36,860 nt of DNA from a virus. The stretch covers positions 1 to 36,860 of the IMG/VR virus record IMGVR_UViG_3300022602_001896; one strand, 5' to 3'. Positions 34,083 through 36,860 of the stretch are shown one piece after another. Both the position numbers and the translations under genes were made by a program. Position 1 is the stretch's first letter, and every line of letters starts with the position of its first letter. The notes under the pieces were generated by a model. That model had not been told where the DNA came from. It made no database searches and saw only the letters and a list, made by a program, of their open reading frames with translations.

Positions 34083-36752
34083 TTATTCAAAATCGAACAA
34101 ACTGCTAAATGTATTTTCCTGAGTGGTTGAATTTAAATCCCATTCCAATACACCAATTAAGTTTTCCAACTTATTGTTAATGATAGTGGCTTCCATTTCT
34201 GCGTGATTAAATGGGAGTTCTTGGAACCACTTAGGCAATCGTAATTCATCTGTTGGATAGGCCACACTTGTAAATCCCAGTGGATTATCCTTTAGTTTAC
34301 ATACAATTACTTTCATACCATCAACAATATTCTGCGAGTATTTGTCACCGTTCATACGTTTCAGTGTATTCCAGTTTATACTTGCTCGAACATGACCTGG
34401 CATGTTTGCTTTACCTGCTTTGCGTTCTTTTTCTTGATAGTCAGTGATGTTGTTGGCACGTTTGGGAGAACCTTTCTCCCAACCTGGACGGGCTTTAAAT
34501 TCAGTACGGAATTCACTGATCATATCAAGTACGGTTGTTTCTTCAGCACCGTTTAGTACTTCGATTAAGACCTTTTCTAAGAACTTCTGCATAAATTCTG
34601 GAGTATCACTACGTTTCAGATCCAAGCCCATGGCCTTGATCTTGCCTGGCTTACCATCTACGTCTTGCCGCTTGCCTTCTTTGTCATAATACAATACAGC
34701 ATAACGCTTCTTGGTAATGAACAGGCCCTTGATAGCAACAATCTCACGACCGGCTTTGATAACTTCACCTCTGGTCTTTGGACAATGAAAGGCGTCAGAC
34801 ATAAAAGATGGAAACGTTGCGTTAACAGCTTCTGATAAAGTATCGTACAGTTTTATTACTGTATCTTTATCCCATGGTATTTCTTTGGCATCTATTTCTT
34901 TCTTTAGACTTGTATAAGCACTAAAGTATGCTGAGTCGGTATCACCGTAAATAATTGCTTTACCTATATGATTATACTCACCTGTGATAACTTCATTTAT
35001 TTTCCCTGCCATATGCCGAGCAATGGCTCTTCCGGTAAGTGTAGTTGACTGTCCAATACGATTATCAAAAAAGCGGCACCCACTGTTAAGAATAGCACCA
35101 TAAAGACTATTAAGATTAATTTTTTTAACGAGTTGTCGTTTGTCCCAGTATTCTTCTTCAATTTTGTTCTCCGCTTTGATAGCATCTTTAAGTTTGGCCT
35201 GCATTTCTTTACGTTCAGCATACCAACGTTTTAGTAGTCCAGGAATAACTCCTTCGTATTCGTATGTAAAAATAGTACCATTGGCACTAAGCATCCAGGG
35301 TTTATTACTTTCATAAATGAGTTCATATATTTGAGCACCGCTCATTATTTCTGATTGACCATTTTCCCAATCAACAATGATTTCATTGGCACGATCTTTG
35401 TTCATAACAAATTCGTACTCGTTAGCGCCAAACTTGCCCTCCCATGCTCCGGCAAATGATGCGCCCTTGGCCATCTTTGTTTCAATTTCTTCTTTGGTAT
35501 AATCTTGACGTAGTTGTCCAATAATAGTTTCTGGACCCATGTTCAACGCACGAATTACCGATGGATACAAACTGTTCAAGTCCATACTGCCGATCCATTC
35601 GTGAATACCTTTTTTAGGATACGCAACATACGCACCAGCGGCCTGTGTGTCACCAACATCGTCCTTGCGTATACGACTTGGAACAATCATTCCTAAATGA
35701 TGTGCTTCATTAATAATGGCCTGTTCGGTAACAGCAACAGCACCCATTGTTGTTTGTAGCAACACGGTATTTTCATGAGCAATACTGTTGGCAAGATCTA
35801 AGAATTTAAGTTTCTTATCTAATTTGTTTAATAGTGCACAGTCTTGCCTGTTATATTCAATAAACTTGCGAAAGTCGTTGTTATAAAGTTGATCAAGTGT
35901 GCCTTCGTAGACTGTTTTAGACTCGCCTACCTCCATTTCTCCAATAGCGTCAAGTCTATACGTGTGACGTTCTTCATAAGTGTATTTGCGGTACAACTCG
36001 AGGCTGTCCAAATGAACACGACCAACCAAGTCGTAAGTAATAGCCGTTTTTCCATATTTTTCGTACTCCCTTTTCTTTGGTAGTTGATCCCACAAACAGA
36101 ACCTACGTGTATCCTCTTTGCTCAATACCTTTGTAACTCTATTTACTGTATATGGAATATCAAATCCTTCTGAGTTCCATCCACTTAATACATCTGCGTC
36201 TTGTATTAAATCTAAAAATGTTTCTAATAAATCTGCTTCATTATCAAACAATACTGTGTTAGGAAAGTCTTTGACTTGTTCTTCGGCATCGGACATTTTC
36301 AATCCCTTGGGAGGAACTGCCAAACACACCAGTGTATCCATCCATTGTAGGTGAACAGCAATCGCAGTAATTGGCATAAACGCATCATCGGGTGACGCAT
36401 ATCCACGTTCTGGATCAAAGTCCACTTCAATATCGAAAAACGCTACGTTTAGTTTAGGAGCATCCTTACCTAGATAGTTTTCTTCTAGACACCGGAATAC
36501 TGGGTTAATGTCACTTTCGTATAACTTGTGACCACTGTGAATTTTTTGTTCTTTGATAAATTCTTTATGACTCTTAGCAGTGACTTTGCTAAGACTTTCA
36601 CCAAAGATTGATTTGAATTTACCCTTTTGATCAGGGTAATAAAATTGATAACGGGCTTGATAATCTGTAAAGATTCTACCCTTCTTAGGATCTCGTTCAA
36701 CAACTTGGACAATGTCCTTATCGCGATCCCATCTGGCATCGACATAACTCAT
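34083..36752 (-). CDS. Family B DNA polymerase, T4 gp43 type
   Basis: An 889-residue replicative polymerase, close to T4 gp43 (898). The 3'-5' exonuclease motifs are FFDIEVD at 105-111, GWNSEGFDIPY at 191-201 and YNRQDC at 300-305. Polymerase motif A is DLNSLYPS at 391-398, motif B KKINLNSLYG at 543-552, and motif C YGDTDS at 602-607. KKRYAVLYYD follows as the KxY motif. The C-terminus SSLFDFE resembles the clamp-binding tail of gp43. The sliding clamp is the next gene downstream. Start is well supported by AGGAG six bases upstream, and a hairpin with gp43-operator-like geometry abuts it. No split, intein or insertion is seen. Confidence 0.96.
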   Translation of the reverse strand: MSYVDARWDRDKDIVQVVERDPKKGRIFTDYQARYQFYYPDQKGKFKSIFGESLSKVTAKSHKEFIKEQKIHSGHKLYESDINPVFRCLEENYLGKDAPKLNVAFFDIEVDFDPERGYASPDDAFMPITAIAVHLQWMDTLVCLAVPPKGLKMSDAEEQVKDFPNTVLFDNEADLLETFLDLIQDADVLSGWNSEGFDIPYTVNRVTKVLSKEDTRRFCLWDQLPKKREYEKYGKTAITYDLVGRVHLDSLELYRKYTYEERHTYRLDAIGEMEVGESKTVYEGTLDQLYNNDFRKFIEYNRQDCALLNKLDKKLKFLDLANSIAHENTVLLQTTMGAVAVTEQAIINEAHHLGMIVPSRIRKDDVGDTQAAGAYVAYPKKGIHEWIGSMDLNSLYPSVIRALNMGPETIIGQLRQDYTKEEIETKMAKGASFAGAWEGKFGANEYEFVMNKDRANEIIVDWENGQSEIMSGAQIYELIYESNKPWMLSANGTIFTYEYEGVIPGLLKRWYAERKEMQAKLKDAIKAENKIEEEYWDKRQLVKKINLNSLYGAILNSGCRFFDNRIGQSTTLTGRAIARHMAGKINEVITGEYNHIGKAIIYGDTDSAYFSAYTSLKKEIDAKEIPWDKDTVIKLYDTLSEAVNATFPSFMSDAFHCPKTRGEVIKAGREIVAIKGLFITKKRYAVLYYDKEGKRQDVDGKPGKIKAMGLDLKRSDTPEFMQKFLEKVLIEVLNGAEETTVLDMISEFRTEFKARPGWEKGSPKRANNITDYQEKERKAGKANMPGHVRASINWNTLKRMNGDKYSQNIVDGMKVIVCKLKDNPLGFTSVAYPTDELRLPKWFQELPFNHAEMEATIINNKLENLIGVLEWDLNSTTQENTFSSLFDFE

Positions 36753-36762
36753 ATTTTTCTCC

Positions 36763-36780
36763 TACCGCTTATGGCCGGCA
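36763..36780 (-). promoter_or_regulatory. Candidate translational operator hairpin of the DNA polymerase gene
   Basis: In the minus-strand mRNA a 5-bp stem (UGCCG with CGGUA, one G-U pair) encloses an 8-nt loop GCCAUAAG, and its 3' arm runs directly into the Shine-Dalgarno AGGAG. T4 gp43 represses its own translation by binding a hairpin with a 5-bp stem and 8-nt loop at the same place. Geometry and position match; the loop sequence differs from T4. Confidence 0.45.
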
Positions 36781-36826
36781 ACCTTCTTTTGTGATCACTT
36801 GTGGCTGATCTTGCCTTACTCAGCAT

Positions 36827-36834
36827 TATTTATT
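36827..36834 (-). promoter_or_regulatory. Possible late-promoter-like motif AATAAATA upstream of the polymerase gene
   Basis: AATAAATA on the minus strand matches NATAAATA and lies 75 bases upstream of the polymerase ATG, in the 108-base noncoding stretch that ends the window. A late promoter for a polymerase gene would be unusual, so this may be a chance match. The upstream gene is outside the window. Confidence 0.25.
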
Positions 36835-36860
36835 AGTGTTTTTATATGATGTAGATTTTT

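Noticed and set aside
1-36860. tRNA genes, homing endonucleases, inteins and split polymerase genes, which are common in T4-like phages
   Set aside because: Intergenic spaces are too short for tRNAs, no LAGLIDADG/GIY-YIG/HNH motif was seen, and the polymerase gene is continuous.

Overview
This window is a contiguous, gene-dense piece of a large, AT-rich, T4-like tailed phage (myovirus type). The evidence is a family B DNA polymerase (gp43 type) next to a gp45-like sliding clamp, a T4 RNase H-like 5'-3' nuclease, a block of long Thr/Ser/Asn-rich tail and fibre proteins with a tail-collar domain, T4-type late promoter motifs, and many small conserved genes joined by ATGA or TAATG stop-start overlaps. 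I saw no tRNA, rRNA, insertion sequence, CRISPR array or integrase. The gene set resembles marine T4-like phages of cyanobacteria or pelagic proteobacteria. No photosynthesis genes are present, and a predicted secreted subtilase with an outer-membrane barrel points to a Gram-negative host. The host assignment is inference.

Layout. Positions 1-13458 on the plus strand are the late structural block. In order: a giant virion protein cut by the left edge, a collagen-like fibre protein, a large protein with an alpha/beta-hydrolase (esterase-like) head, a small virion-type protein, and three paralogous fibre/collar proteins with one small gene between them. Everything from 13455 to the right edge is on the minus strand. 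Read in transcription order from the right: DNA polymerase, sliding clamp, a small fibre-motif protein, a DpdA/TGT-like transglycosylase, an unknown protein, a QueD-like T-fold protein, a small basic protein, a glycosyltransferase, an unknown acidic protein, GalE, a subtilase autotransporter candidate, a cupin-like protein, a MazG-like protein, a 2OG-Fe(II) oxygenase, QueE, SAM synthetase, a coiled-coil protein, the 5'-3' nuclease, four small unknown genes, a MoxR-type AAA+ ATPase, a methyltransferase, a VWA/metallopeptidase-like protein, three small unknown genes, and thymidylate synthase.

How the genes fit together. The most notable theme is a probable 7-deazaguanine DNA-modification module. 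The transglycosylase keeps every TGT active-site motif. QueE and the QueD-like protein belong to the preQ0 pathway, and SAM synthetase is translationally coupled to QueE and could supply its AdoMet. A glycosyltransferase with GalE gives a second possible decoration system, of DNA or of cell surface. The MoxR ATPase and the VWA protein look like a matched pair.

Regulation. Six minus-strand sigma70-type promoters stand out. All have exactly 17 bp spacers, and in four the -35 TTGAC(A/T) contains the TGA stop codon of the gene before it. T4-late-type NATAAATA motifs occur inside the minus-strand block. A strong intrinsic terminator follows the MoxR gene, and a second hairpin lies upstream of thyA. 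Upstream of the polymerase gene is a 5-bp stem with an 8-nt loop abutting the Shine-Dalgarno sequence, the same geometry as the T4 gp43 translational operator. All function calls rest on motifs read by eye, without database searches.
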